A stretch of DNA of 34,271 bases from contig JAQVXD010000027.1 in NCBI GenBank assembly GCA_028709385.1, positions 1 to 34,271 of the forward strand, given 5' to 3'. Source of the stretch: Fermentimonas sp. (GTDB lineage Bacteria; Bacteroidota; Bacteroidia; Bacteroidales; Dysgonomonadaceae). This document shows positions 16,758 to 24,845 of this stretch, piece after piece. The position numbers and the translations under genes were made by a program. The notes under the pieces were generated by a model. That model was not told the DNA's origin. It ran no database searches and saw only the letters and a program-made list of their open reading frames with translations. The number at the start of each line of letters is the position of its first letter. Within the stretch, counting starts at the first letter, position 1.

Positions 16758-18269
16758 ATGATTCAAAAAATAGCTAGATCAATACTTAACTCATACTACA
16801 AGCCGGTGGAGAACTTCATTTCAAATCCACTGGAAACTCAACAGCGAACACTGCAATATCTTCTGGAACATGGACGGAATTCTCTTTATGGGAAAAGGTT
16901 TGATTTCGAAAACATCAAAGATTATACCGGATTTAATAAAAAAGTACCTGTAATATCTTATGAGGATTTAAGGCCTTATCTTGAGAAAATAATTGTAGAA
17001 AAAAAAGAAAATGTACTTTGGGACACTCCTGTAAAGTGGTTCGCGATGTCTTCCGGTACAACGGAGGATAAAAGTAAGTATATTCCCGTAACAAAAGAGT
17101 CGCTTTATAATGGTAACTATCGCGCCGGTTACCATATGCTGGGAACTTATGCAGTACATCATCCAAATACCGCTTTTGTGTTGGGCAAAACATTGGTGAT
17201 GGGCGGAAGTCAGCAGGTGAACAAGATTGGGGATAGTATTTACACAGGTGATATTTCAGCTATACTGATGAAGAATTTACCAAGGGCAGTTAAAAAAAGA
17301 AGAACACCTGAAGAGATAGCACTTTTGCCGGATTGGGAAGAAAAGCTGGACAAACTTACCGAATATTCAAAAAAGACAGATATACGTGCACTTGTAGGAG
17401 TACCCTCATGGATGTTGGTTTTACTCAAAAAAATAGTAGAGGATACCGGTAAGTCCATAACAGATTTATGGCCTAATATTGAAGTGTTCTTTCACGGTGG
17501 AGTTAGTTTTCTTCCATTCAGAGAACAGTTTGATAAAATTATTCCATCTGATAAAATGAATTATTGGGAAACATATAACGCTTCAGAGGGATTTTTTGGT
17601 GTTCAGTATACTCCTGAATCGAGTGATTTGTTGCTTATTCTGGATAATGAAGTCTATTATGAATTTATGCCAGTGAGCGAATGGGATAAAGAGGATCCTG
17701 AAGTTGTTCCTTTGGAAGGTGTGGAAACAGGAAAGCAATATGCAATGTTAATCACTACAAGCGGAGGTTTGTGGAGATATAAGATTGGAGATACTGTACA
17801 ATTTTCATCAGTCAGTCCTTATCTATTCAGACTAACAGGTCGTACAAAACAATTTATAAATGCCTTTGGTGAAGAACTGATTGTGGATAACGCAGACAAA
17901 GCTATTGAGGAAACTTGCCGCAAGACTGGTGCAAAGATAGTTGAATATACTGCCGCTCCGGTTTATTTCACAGAAAATCATAATGGCGCTCATGAATGGC
18001 TGATTGAGTTTGAAACTGAACCGAAAGATCTTAAAGAGTTTACGGAATTGTTGGATGACAGTCTTAAAAAACTTAATTCTGATTATGAAGCTAAACGTTC
18101 ATACAACTTATCATTAGACTTACCGATAATAAGGTCAGTGGAGAAAGGTGTTTTCTATAACTGGATGAAACAAAGGGAGAAAATAGGAGGTCAAAACAAG
18201 GTTCCGAAACTGGCTAACGACCGCAGATATGTAGATAGTATATTGGATTTTGTTTCAAAAAAATACTAA
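16758..18269 (+). CDS. GH3-family (auxin-responsive-promoter-like) acyl-adenylase/amido synthetase
   Basis: The 503-residue protein belongs to the GH3 branch of the adenylate-forming superfamily, best known from plants where members join jasmonate or auxin to amino acids. Visible motifs are the ATP loop SSGTTEDKSKYIP (98-110), ETYNASEGFFG (271-281) and LWRYKIGDTVQF (338-349). A smaller C-terminal domain (about 370-503) follows. Bacterial copies are common in Bacteroidota and their substrates are unknown. ATP-dependent conjugation of a carboxylic acid with an amine is the expected chemistry, but the plant hormones are not implied. No signal peptide: cytoplasmic. It sits between a Crp/Fnr gene and bamD, each with its own promoter element. 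Confidence 0.92.
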   Translation: MIQKIARSILNSYYKPVENFISNPLETQQRTLQYLLEHGRNSLYGKRFDFENIKDYTGFNKKVPVISYEDLRPYLEKIIVEKKENVLWDTPVKWFAMSSGTTEDKSKYIPVTKESLYNGNYRAGYHMLGTYAVHHPNTAFVLGKTLVMGGSQQVNKIGDSIYTGDISAILMKNLPRAVKKRRTPEEIALLPDWEEKLDKLTEYSKKTDIRALVGVPSWMLVLLKKIVEDTGKSITDLWPNIEVFFHGGVSFLPFREQFDKIIPSDKMNYWETYNASEGFFGVQYTPESSDLLLILDNEVYYEFMPVSEWDKEDPEVVPLEGVETGKQYAMLITTSGGLWRYKIGDTVQFSSVSPYLFRLTGRTKQFINAFGEELIVDNADKAIEETCRKTGAKIVEYTAAPVYFTENHNGAHEWLIEFETEPKDLKEFTELLDDSLKKLNSDYEAKRSYNLSLDLPIIRSVEKGVFYNWMKQREKIGGQNKVPKLANDRRYVDSILDFVSKKY

Positions 18270-18287
18270 AATAGGATAAAATAGGAT
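18268..18287. repeat. Perfect 10-base tandem duplication (AAAATAGGAT x2)
   Basis: AAAATAGGAT occurs twice without a gap, beginning at the last base before the end of the GH3 stop region and just upstream of the bamD promoter. It is probably a slippage duplication; no function is evident. Confidence 0.6.
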
Positions 18288-18316
18288 TAAGATACCTATA
18301 AATGAGAAAGATTCAG

Positions 18317-18324
18317 TAAATTTG
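18317..18324 (+). promoter_or_regulatory. Probable -7 element (TAAATTTG) of bamD-omega-DUF4293
   Basis: TAAATTTG matches TAnnTTTG and lies 25 bases before the bamD ATG at 18350. No good TTTG lies 19-21 bases upstream, so this rests on the -7 match and position. Confidence 0.6.
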
Positions 18325-18349
18325 CATACTTAAACCGACTTGTAACGAG

Positions 18350-19165
18350 ATGAAAATTAAACTTATCTTTTTTTTGATGTTCGCTTTAGCCCTGGGTTCA
18401 TGTAGTGAATACAACAAAATACTGAAAAGTACTGACAGGGATTTGAAGTATAGCTATGCTAAAAAATATTTCGAGGAGGGTAAGTACAGTCGCAGTGTTA
18501 CCTTATTGGAAGAGTTGATTGCTTTCATGAAAGGTACTGCACAGGCAGAAGAATCATTGTATCTGTTAGCACAGAGTCATTACAATTCAAGAGATTATTA
18601 TTCAGCAACAGAGGTTTTTACGACATATTACAATACTTATCCCAATGGAGAGTATGCCGAATCGGCATTATTCTATTCGGCATACGGAATGTATCTCGAT
18701 TCTCCTGATGCCAGACTGGATCAGACAAAAACCTATAGAGCAATAGCTGAATTTCAAAAATATATTGACAGGTATCCGCAGACTGAGCGTGCTGAGCAAG
18801 CCAAGAATTATCTGTTTGAATTGCAGGAAAAATTAGCTTACAAGGAATTACTTGCTGCTCAATTGTATTTAAACCTGGGAAACTATATGGGTAATAACTA
18901 CGAATCAGCCGTTGTTACTGCCCGGGAAGCGATGAAAAGCTACCCTTTTTCAATCTACATGGAAGAGTATCAGATAACTATTCTGAGAGCCAGGTATGAA
19001 TATGCACAGAGAAGTACATTGCAGACTCAGCCTGAACGTTATCGTATGGTTGTTGATGAGTATTTTAACTATACAAATACTTTCCCAAGTGGAAAATATA
19101 TTGCTGAGGCTGAGGGTTATTATAAAGAAGCCCAAAACAAAATTGATGTTTTGCCTACAACTTGA
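18350..19165 (+). CDS. bamD: Outer membrane protein assembly factor BamD
   Basis: This 271-residue lipoprotein belongs to the BAM complex, which folds beta-barrels into the outer membrane. A signal peptide ends in a lipobox with Cys18 (ALGSCSEYN). TPR-like helices follow (YFEEGKYSRSVTLLEELIAF, AQSHYNSRDYYSATEVFTTY, TYRAIAEFQKYIDRYPQTERAEQA, SAVVTAREAMKSYPFS). Length and order match Bacteroidota BamD. It is the first gene of a run with the omega subunit (26 bases on) and DUF4293, a gene order I recall as conserved in Bacteroidales. Given how many barrel proteins this group makes, it is expected to be essential (inference). Confidence 0.95.
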   Translation: MKIKLIFFLMFALALGSCSEYNKILKSTDRDLKYSYAKKYFEEGKYSRSVTLLEELIAFMKGTAQAEESLYLLAQSHYNSRDYYSATEVFTTYYNTYPNGEYAESALFYSAYGMYLDSPDARLDQTKTYRAIAEFQKYIDRYPQTERAEQAKNYLFELQEKLAYKELLAAQLYLNLGNYMGNNYESAVVTAREAMKSYPFSIYMEEYQITILRARYEYAQRSTLQTQPERYRMVVDEYFNYTNTFPSGKYIAEAEGYYKEAQNKIDVLPTT

Positions 19166-19190
19166 TTTTAATTAAATATTTAAATAAAAT

Positions 19191-19523
19191 ATGGATTACA
19201 GAAAAATAGCTGCTAGCTCAAATACAGAAACCCGTGACGTTATGAAGTTATCCGAACCGGTAGGGAATGTTTATGAGATGGTTAGAATAATTGGAAAAAG
19301 AGCTAACCAGATTAGTATTGATATGAAACAGGATCTTGATTCAAAACTTCAGGAGTTTGCTTCATATAGTGATAATTTAGAAGAGGTATTTGAAAACCAC
19401 GAACAAATAGAAATTTCCAAATTTTACGAAAAACTTCCAAAGCCTTCACTTATTGCAATTGAAGAATGGAGTGAGAACGAGATTTATTATCGTAACCCTT
19501 CGAAAGAAAAAGATTTGTTCTGA
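19191..19523 (+). CDS. rpoZ: DNA-directed RNA polymerase omega subunit (Bacteroidota type)
   Basis: The 110-residue protein carries the omega core (VGNVYEMVRIIGKRANQISIDMKQDL, about 23-50), in which the RANQI segment corresponds to the conserved helix that contacts the beta-prime C-terminus. The C-terminal part (SDNLEEVFENHEQIEISKFYEKLPKPSLIAIEEW) is the extension typical of Bacteroidota, which makes it longer than the E. coli protein. Omega helps RNA polymerase assembly and stability. It lies between bamD and DUF4293, only 3 bases from the latter, and is surely co-transcribed. Confidence 0.88.
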   Translation: MDYRKIAASSNTETRDVMKLSEPVGNVYEMVRIIGKRANQISIDMKQDLDSKLQEFASYSDNLEEVFENHEQIEISKFYEKLPKPSLIAIEEWSENEIYYRNPSKEKDLF

Positions 19524-19526
19524 TTT

Positions 19527-19985
19527 ATGTTTCAGCGTATTCAAACAATTTTCCTTGTTCTGGCTGCTGCAGCAATGCTGATTGCTTCCTCAACTCCCTT
19601 GGCAACTTTCAGTTACAATTTTAGTGATGAGGTTGTGTTTGAGTCTATAGGTATTTACCTGAACGGAACTCTAAATGACTCTACTTGGGGGCTTTTTGCT
19701 CTCAGCTTAGGCAGTTCAGTTTTAGCGTTGGTTACTATCTTTTTGTATAAAAAGAGAATGTTACAGATAAGGCTTTCTATTTTTAATATTTTATTAATGA
19801 TAGGTTTTTATCTGTTTTTCGGGTTTATATACTATAAAGTATATTCAGTGGAAGAGCTCATTTTTAATAAAATCGGTATTGGTTTAATAATGCCTTTAAT
19901 AGCCATCATCCTTACCATCCTTGCGATAAGGAAAATTGGTGCGGATGAGGCCTTAGTTCAGTCATTAAACCGGTTGAGAGGTTAA
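19527..19985 (+). CDS. DUF4293 family integral membrane protein
   Basis: A 152-residue protein with four hydrophobic segments (about 7-25, 56-76, 83-106 and 116-138), opening MFQRIQTIFLVLAAAAMLI, which is the signature start of DUF4293. Segment two is followed by a short basic loop (YKKRMLQIRLS), so both ends may be cytoplasmic. Function is unknown. The family usually follows an omega-subunit gene, as here. Its stop overlaps that of the convergent M48 gene in the sequence TTAA (19982-19985), leaving no room for a terminator between them. Confidence 0.88.
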   Translation: MFQRIQTIFLVLAAAAMLIASSTPLATFSYNFSDEVVFESIGIYLNGTLNDSTWGLFALSLGSSVLALVTIFLYKKRMLQIRLSIFNILLMIGFYLFFGFIYYKVYSVEELIFNKIGIGLIMPLIAIILTILAIRKIGADEALVQSLNRLRG

Positions 19986-20896
19986 AATTTCCACTCTTCC
20001 GATGTTCTGGTTTTATTTGTTTCTACAGGTACAGGAGCTTTAGTTTTAATAGGTTCGGTTGTTTCATTTTGAACACCCGAGCCTTTATAATATTGAAGAG
20101 CTGTTGGCATAATTGCAGTAAGTCTTTCAATTCTTTTGCTGTCAGTGGGGTGTGTACTTAAAACTTCAGGTACTGATGCACCTCCCGATGCTTGTGCCAT
20201 TCTTGTCCAAAAGGGTATAGCAGTTCTTGGATCATAACCTGCAATTGCCATTATAATTACACCTATTTCATCAGATTCCAGTTCCTGTTTGCGTGCATAA
20301 GGCATCATAACCCCATATTGAGCACCAAGTCCAAAAACTGTAGAAGCAATTTGTCGTGTTGACTCTGAATTTCCCAGCAAGCCACCGGCAATAGCACCTC
20401 CGTATTGTAATGCCACCTGCTGGCTCAATCTTTCATTTGAATGCTGTGCTATCACATGTGCAATTTCATGGCCGATAACAACTGCCAGGGCCTCTTCTGT
20501 CTGCGTAACAGGTAGTAGTCCTGAGTATACTACAACTTTACCACCCGGCATAGCAAAAGCATTAACACTTTTATCAGCCACAAGGTTGAATTCCCAAGCA
20601 TAGTTATCCAGTTCAGACTCATATCCGTTACTTTTATAAAATGTCTCTACTGCTTTAGCAATTCTATTTCCTACCCGATTTACCATCTGAGCGTTTGCTG
20701 TACCACGTTCAACTGGAGCTGTACGCATAAATTCCTGATATTGCTGTAAGCTCAGTGCAATCACTTCATCGTTTGATACCAGTTGTAATTGTCTCCTGCC
20801 AGTAAAAGGGACACTTCCACAAGAGGTAATAAAAAAAGCTATAAAAAATGTCATTAATAATTTTATAAAAGCTTTGGGTGTACTAATTTTTTCCAT
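19982..20896 (-). CDS. M48 family metallopeptidase, lipoprotein (LoiP/YggG-like)
   Basis: The 304-residue protein has a lipoprotein signal with Cys26 (FFITSCGSV) and begins the mature part with PFTGRRQLQLVS, the usual start of periplasmic M48 proteases of the LoiP/BepA kind. The zinc site is HEIAH (143-147), and the third ligand Glu lies in ELESD (205-209). THPTDSKRIERL follows near residue 250. It probably degrades damaged or misassembled envelope proteins, anchored in a membrane facing the periplasm. The C-terminal tail is Pro/Thr/Lys-rich and looks disordered. It lies convergent to the bamD-omega-DUF4293 run and divergent from parC. The proximity to bamD may be coincidence but fits envelope quality control. 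Confidence 0.93.
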   Translation of the reverse strand: MEKISTPKAFIKLLMTFFIAFFITSCGSVPFTGRRQLQLVSNDEVIALSLQQYQEFMRTAPVERGTANAQMVNRVGNRIAKAVETFYKSNGYESELDNYAWEFNLVADKSVNAFAMPGGKVVVYSGLLPVTQTEEALAVVIGHEIAHVIAQHSNERLSQQVALQYGGAIAGGLLGNSESTRQIASTVFGLGAQYGVMMPYARKQELESDEIGVIIMAIAGYDPRTAIPFWTRMAQASGGASVPEVLSTHPTDSKRIERLTAIMPTALQYYKGSGVQNETTEPIKTKAPVPVETNKTRTSEEWKF

Positions 20897-20956
20897 AGTT
20901 AAGTTGTTTAGTTATTATTTTGCTTTGATAATCAATTTCTGAAATATCATCATTCT

Positions 20957-21004
20957 TATTATACAACAAATATGAGCACTTTATGACTTATATTATACAA
21001 CAAA
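20957..21004. repeat. 14-base direct repeat TATTATACAACAAA, 34 bases apart
   Basis: TATTATACAACAAA occurs exactly at 20957-20970 and again at 20991-21004. Starts are 34 bases apart, a little over three helical turns. Read on the minus strand each copy begins TTTGTTGTATAATA. They lie upstream of the M48 gene start (61 and 95 bases away), a fitting place for paired regulator sites. Confidence 0.6.
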
Positions 21005-21095
21005 AATAATTAAAATAATGTAAGTTAAATCTGTTAACGCTTTATTATCGATTTAAGTGTAGCATTTTTCATCTGAAATGTCAATATTAATCTAT

Positions 21096-21126
21096 TTTGA
21101 AATTAACCCCGTTTTTCATATCTTTG
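21096..21126 (+). promoter_or_regulatory. Promoter for parC
   Basis: TTTG at 21096-21099, 19 bases, then TATCTTTG at 21119-21126, matching the Bacteroidota consensus. The leader before the ATG at 21215 would be about 80 bases, long for this window. Confidence 0.75.
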
Positions 21127-21214
21127 AGCGATTTTTAAGTAAATAATTTACACCACTGAAAACGATGAATGCTACTCAAATCAGGTAGTAAACATTAGTT
21201 TATTTAATTGACAT

Positions 21215-23950
21215 ATGTCTTCTAAGCAAATTAACGACGACGATATTCTAGAAAAAAATGATGCCCTGCACAATAATGATTCTGAAAACCGGCAGGATGA
21301 CGAATTAGAAACGAGTTTTTCCTCTGGAGTTGGTTCAAGCTCAAGAGTTCCTGTGCGTTTAGGTGAGGACAGTACACTGAACTTATCAAAGATGTATCAG
21401 AACTGGTTTTTGGATTACGCTTCGTATGTAATACTTGAACGTGCAGTGCCGCATATATCTGACGGCCTTAAACCTGTACAGCGTCGTATTCTGCATTCAA
21501 TGAAACGGATTGACGACGGTCGTTATAATAAAGTTGCAAATATTATCGGAAACACCATGCAGTTTCACCCACACGGTGATGCATCCATAGGTGATGCATT
21601 AGTGCAGCTGGGACAAAAAGATCTGTTGATTGACAGTCAGGGAAACTGGGGTAACATTCTCACAGGAGACAGTGCTGCTGCACCTCGTTATATTGAAGCG
21701 CGACTAACAAAATTTGCAATTGAGGTATTATTTAATCCAAAGACCACTGAATGGAAACCATCATATGACGGTCGTAATAAGGAACCGGTTACGCTGCCTG
21801 CAAAATTTCCATTGTTGCTAGCACAGGGAGCTGAAGGTATTGCAGTAGGTCTTTCCTCCAAAATTTTACCACACAACTTTAATGAACTGTGTGATGCTTC
21901 TATTTCATACCTGGAAGGTAAGCCATTTAAACTTTATCCGGATTTCCAGACAGGGGGTTATATTGATGTAGAAAAATATAATGACGGAGAACGCGGCGGT
22001 TCTGTGAAAGTGCGAACTACAATTTCGAAGCTTGATAATAAGACCTTAATAATTAAAGATGTGCCATATGGAAGAACTACTTCCGGACTGGTAGACTCAA
22101 TTCTTAAAGCTAACGAAAAAGGGAAAATAAAGATCAAGAGGGTTGATGATATAACTGCTCAGGATGTTGAAATACATGTGCAACTTGCATCAGGAGTGTC
22201 ATCAGACAAGACGATTGATGCATTATATGCCTTTACAGACTGTGAGATAAGTATATCTCCTAATTGTTGCGTTATTGATAATGATAAACCTCATTTTCTC
22301 ACTGTCAGTGATGTTCTGATTGCATCCGTAATCAGAACTAAGGAATTACTTAAGAAAGAACTGGAGATAGAAAGAGGAGAAAAACAGGAATCTCATCTTT
22401 TTGCATCACTCGAAAAGATATTCATAGAAGAGCGTATCTATAAAGACAAAGAATTTGAGAACGCTAAAAATATGGATATTGCTGTTGATCATATTGATAA
22501 GAGATTAGAGCCATTTAAACCCACCTTTATCAGGGAAATTAACCGTGATGATATCCTTAGGTTGATGGAAATTAAGATGGCACGAATTCTAAAATTTAAT
22601 GCCAGCAAATCTGATGAGCTTATTGCAAAACTTCTTGAAGAGATAGATGAAATTAATCATAATCTGAATAATCTTGTTGACTATACCATCTCATGGTATC
22701 TGATGCTTAAAGAGCGTTACGGAAAAAACTACCCGCGAAAGACAGAAATACGAAGCTTTGAAAATATTGAGGCAGTTAAAGTAGCAGAAGCCAATGAAAA
22801 ATTGTACATAAACCGCGAAGAGGGCTTTATTGGTACAGGGCTGAAAAAAGATGAGTTTATCTGTAACTGCTCAGATATGGATGATGTTATTGTATTTTTC
22901 AAAGATGGGAAATACAAAGTAGTGAAAGTGAGTGATAAAATGTTTGTTGGAAAAGGTATACTTTACGCAAACGTGTTTAAAAAGAATGATAAACGAACAA
23001 TTTATAATGTTGTGTACCGGGATGGCAGAACATCACCTCACTATATTAAAAGATTTGCAGTTACGAGTGTTACCCGGGATAAAGAATATGATCTGACCAG
23101 GGGTAAGGCCGGCTCACGAATTGCATACTTTAGTGCTAACCCCAACGGTGAAGCTGAAACTATCAAAGTGATTTTGAAACCAAAACCCCGCTTACGTATT
23201 CTTCAGTTTGAAAAGGATTTTAGCGAAATTGAAATAAGAGGTCGCAGTACAATAGGAAATATACTAACTAAGGCTGAAGTTCATAGAATTCAATTAAAAC
23301 AAAAAGGAGTTTCAACATTGGGAGGAAGAAAGGTTTGGTATGATGCGGATGTTTTCAGACTCAACTATGAAGGAGGAGGTAAATTCCTTGGTGAGTTTCA
23401 AGGTGAAGATATGATACTGGTGGTTACTAAAAGTGGTGACTTCTATATATGTAATTTCGATCTGTCGAATCACTTCCCTGATGATCTGCTTATTATAGAG
23501 AAATACGATAAACATAAAGTATGGACTGCCGCACTATTTGACGCTGATCAGGGTTATGCATACCTTAAACGGTTTACAATGGACGCAACAGAGAAGCCAC
23601 TTAATTTTATGGGCGAAAATAGTGAATCCCGTTTATTTTTAATTACTGATGCAGTTTATCCCAGGGTAAAGGCTATCTTTGGAGGTAATGAGGATTTTCG
23701 TGAGCCCGTAGAGCTGGATGCTGAAGAGTTTATTGGTGAAAAAAGTTTTAAAGCAAAAGGAAAGCGAATATCCAATTTTGAGGTTGAAACTGTTATTGAA
23801 TTGGAACCCACGCGATTTCCTGAACCTGTAGACGAGGAGAAATCCACTAAAGTTGAAATAGAGGAAGATAATTCTGAAAATGGGAATGAGGATATATCAG
23901 ATTCAGATTTAAGAGATGAAATTTCCGGACAGATGAAGTTGTTTGATTAA
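21215..23950 (+). CDS. parC: DNA topoisomerase IV subunit A
   Basis: The 911-residue type IIA topoisomerase A subunit cuts and rejoins DNA to unlink replicated chromosomes. Visible features are LSKMYQNWFLDYASYVILERAVPHISDGLKPVQRR condensed around 58-91, HPHGD (118-122), and the catalytic Tyr159 in AAAPRYIEARLT. A coiled-coil-like region lies near 440-500, and the C-terminal half is beta-pinwheel-like and ends in a long acidic tail (about 875-905). Compared with E. coli ParC it has an extra N-terminal acidic, Asn/Asp-rich segment of about 50 residues. GDASIGDAL places Ala at the position of the usual quinolone-linked Ser, with Asp127 kept four residues on. I call it ParC and not GyrA because of the SIGDAL motif and the C-terminus without a GyrA-box (QRRGGKG). 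The partner parE is not in the window. Confidence 0.9.
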   Translation: MSSKQINDDDILEKNDALHNNDSENRQDDELETSFSSGVGSSSRVPVRLGEDSTLNLSKMYQNWFLDYASYVILERAVPHISDGLKPVQRRILHSMKRIDDGRYNKVANIIGNTMQFHPHGDASIGDALVQLGQKDLLIDSQGNWGNILTGDSAAAPRYIEARLTKFAIEVLFNPKTTEWKPSYDGRNKEPVTLPAKFPLLLAQGAEGIAVGLSSKILPHNFNELCDASISYLEGKPFKLYPDFQTGGYIDVEKYNDGERGGSVKVRTTISKLDNKTLIIKDVPYGRTTSGLVDSILKANEKGKIKIKRVDDITAQDVEIHVQLASGVSSDKTIDALYAFTDCEISISPNCCVIDNDKPHFLTVSDVLIASVIRTKELLKKELEIERGEKQESHLFASLEKIFIEERIYKDKEFENAKNMDIAVDHIDKRLEPFKPTFIREINRDDILRLMEIKMARILKFNASKSDELIAKLLEEIDEINHNLNNLVDYTISWYLMLKERYGKNYPRKTEIRSFENIEAVKVAEANEKLYINREEGFIGTGLKKDEFICNCSDMDDVIVFFKDGKYKVVKVSDKMFVGKGILYANVFKKNDKRTIYNVVYRDGRTSPHYIKRFAVTSVTRDKEYDLTRGKAGSRIAYFSANPNGEAETIKVILKPKPRLRILQFEKDFSEIEIRGRSTIGNILTKAEVHRIQLKQKGVSTLGGRKVWYDADVFRLNYEGGGKFLGEFQGEDMILVVTKSGDFYICNFDLSNHFPDDLLIIEKYDKHKVWTAALFDADQGYAYLKRFTMDATEKPLNFMGENSESRLFLITDAVYPRVKAIFGGNEDFREPVELDAEEFIGEKSFKAKGKRISNFEVETVIELEPTRFPEPVDEEKSTKVEIEEDNSENGNEDISDSDLRDEISGQMKLFD

Positions 23951-23987
23951 TGGCGCCAAAATCATAAAAACGAAACAAATATTTTAG

Positions 23988-24830
23988 ATGAAAAGGATTC
24001 CTTTTTTAGTTTGTATATGGTTTAGTTTTTGTTGTCTGCTTTTTTCTCAGGAGTCTGGCACAATAAAATCAGTAAGACCTGTTAATCAATCGACACTCGT
24101 GGGTATAGGTAAAGCTTTTCTGGATGACAGCTACCTCTCACCGATTACATACGAAGGAATTGCAATTTCACTTATTCATGATCGATTAAAAGGATCCTCG
24201 ATTTTTGGTAGTAAAGGATTGATTCATAATCAGTTTAGAATACAAACAGCTATTACTAAAAATCCTACTTCATCCTCCTCAGAATACTGGGGTAGCTTGT
24301 ATTATAGTCTCAACGGATATTATCCAATATTCAATTCAGATAATTTACGGCTGTTTGGAGGAGGAGGGACTGAGGCTTCGCTGGGTGGAATTTATAATGT
24401 AAGAAATACAAACAATCCGGGATCACTTAAAACATATATCAACTTAAATCTTTCTGCAATGGCTTTATACAACTGGCGTAATCTGACTTTCAGGTGGCAG
24501 TTGTCAACCCCTTTTGCAGGCATGTTTTTCTCACCCGAATATGGACATTCCTATTATGAGATATTTACTCTTGGTAATAACAAAGGTACTGTACATTATG
24601 GTTCATTTCATAATCAGGTGGCTTTACGTAACTACTTTACAATAGATATTCCGGTTAGAAATGTAACAATTCGTACAGGTTATCTGTGGGATTATTATTC
24701 AACAGATGTGAATGAGTTGATTACTAAAACTAATGTGCATCAGTTTCTACTGGGCCTTGCTTTCGAGTCTCTTTATGTTGGAGGCAAGAGAGCTCATGAT
24801 AAAAATGTAGTTGATAGTGTTTATTATTAG
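23988..24830 (+). CDS. DUF3316 domain-containing secreted protein
   Basis: This 280-residue protein has a signal peptide (about 1-21, FLVCIWFSFCCLLFSQ). Its start of the mature domain, STLVGIGKAFLDDSYLSPITYEGIAISL, is the hallmark of DUF3316. The rest is rich in aromatic beta-strands (FRWQLSTPFAGMFFSPEYG, YFTIDIPVRNVTIRTGYLW), so a small outer-membrane or periplasmic beta-barrel is likely. Function is unknown. It starts 37 bases after parC and ends 15 bases before the aminotransferase gene, with no clear promoter of its own, so read-through from parC is likely. Confidence 0.85.
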   Translation: MKRIPFLVCIWFSFCCLLFSQESGTIKSVRPVNQSTLVGIGKAFLDDSYLSPITYEGIAISLIHDRLKGSSIFGSKGLIHNQFRIQTAITKNPTSSSSEYWGSLYYSLNGYYPIFNSDNLRLFGGGGTEASLGGIYNVRNTNNPGSLKTYINLNLSAMALYNWRNLTFRWQLSTPFAGMFFSPEYGHSYYEIFTLGNNKGTVHYGSFHNQVALRNYFTIDIPVRNVTIRTGYLWDYYSTDVNELITKTNVHQFLLGLAFESLYVGGKRAHDKNVVDSVYY

Positions 24831-24845
24831 AATAATTTTAATCGC

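Larger units (their letters stand above)
20897..21214. other. 318-base intergenic region between M48 and parC
   Basis: This gap between divergent genes holds the parC promoter (21096-21126), a 14-base direct repeat (20957-20970 and 20991-21004), and a long-range inverted repeat (21059-21073 with 21164-21175). It also has a possible M48 -7 box (complement of 21001-21008, TATTTTTG, inside the second direct repeat) and a seven-codon ORF (21165-21188). No RNA gene was recognised. Each item is listed or discussed separately. Confidence 0.6.
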
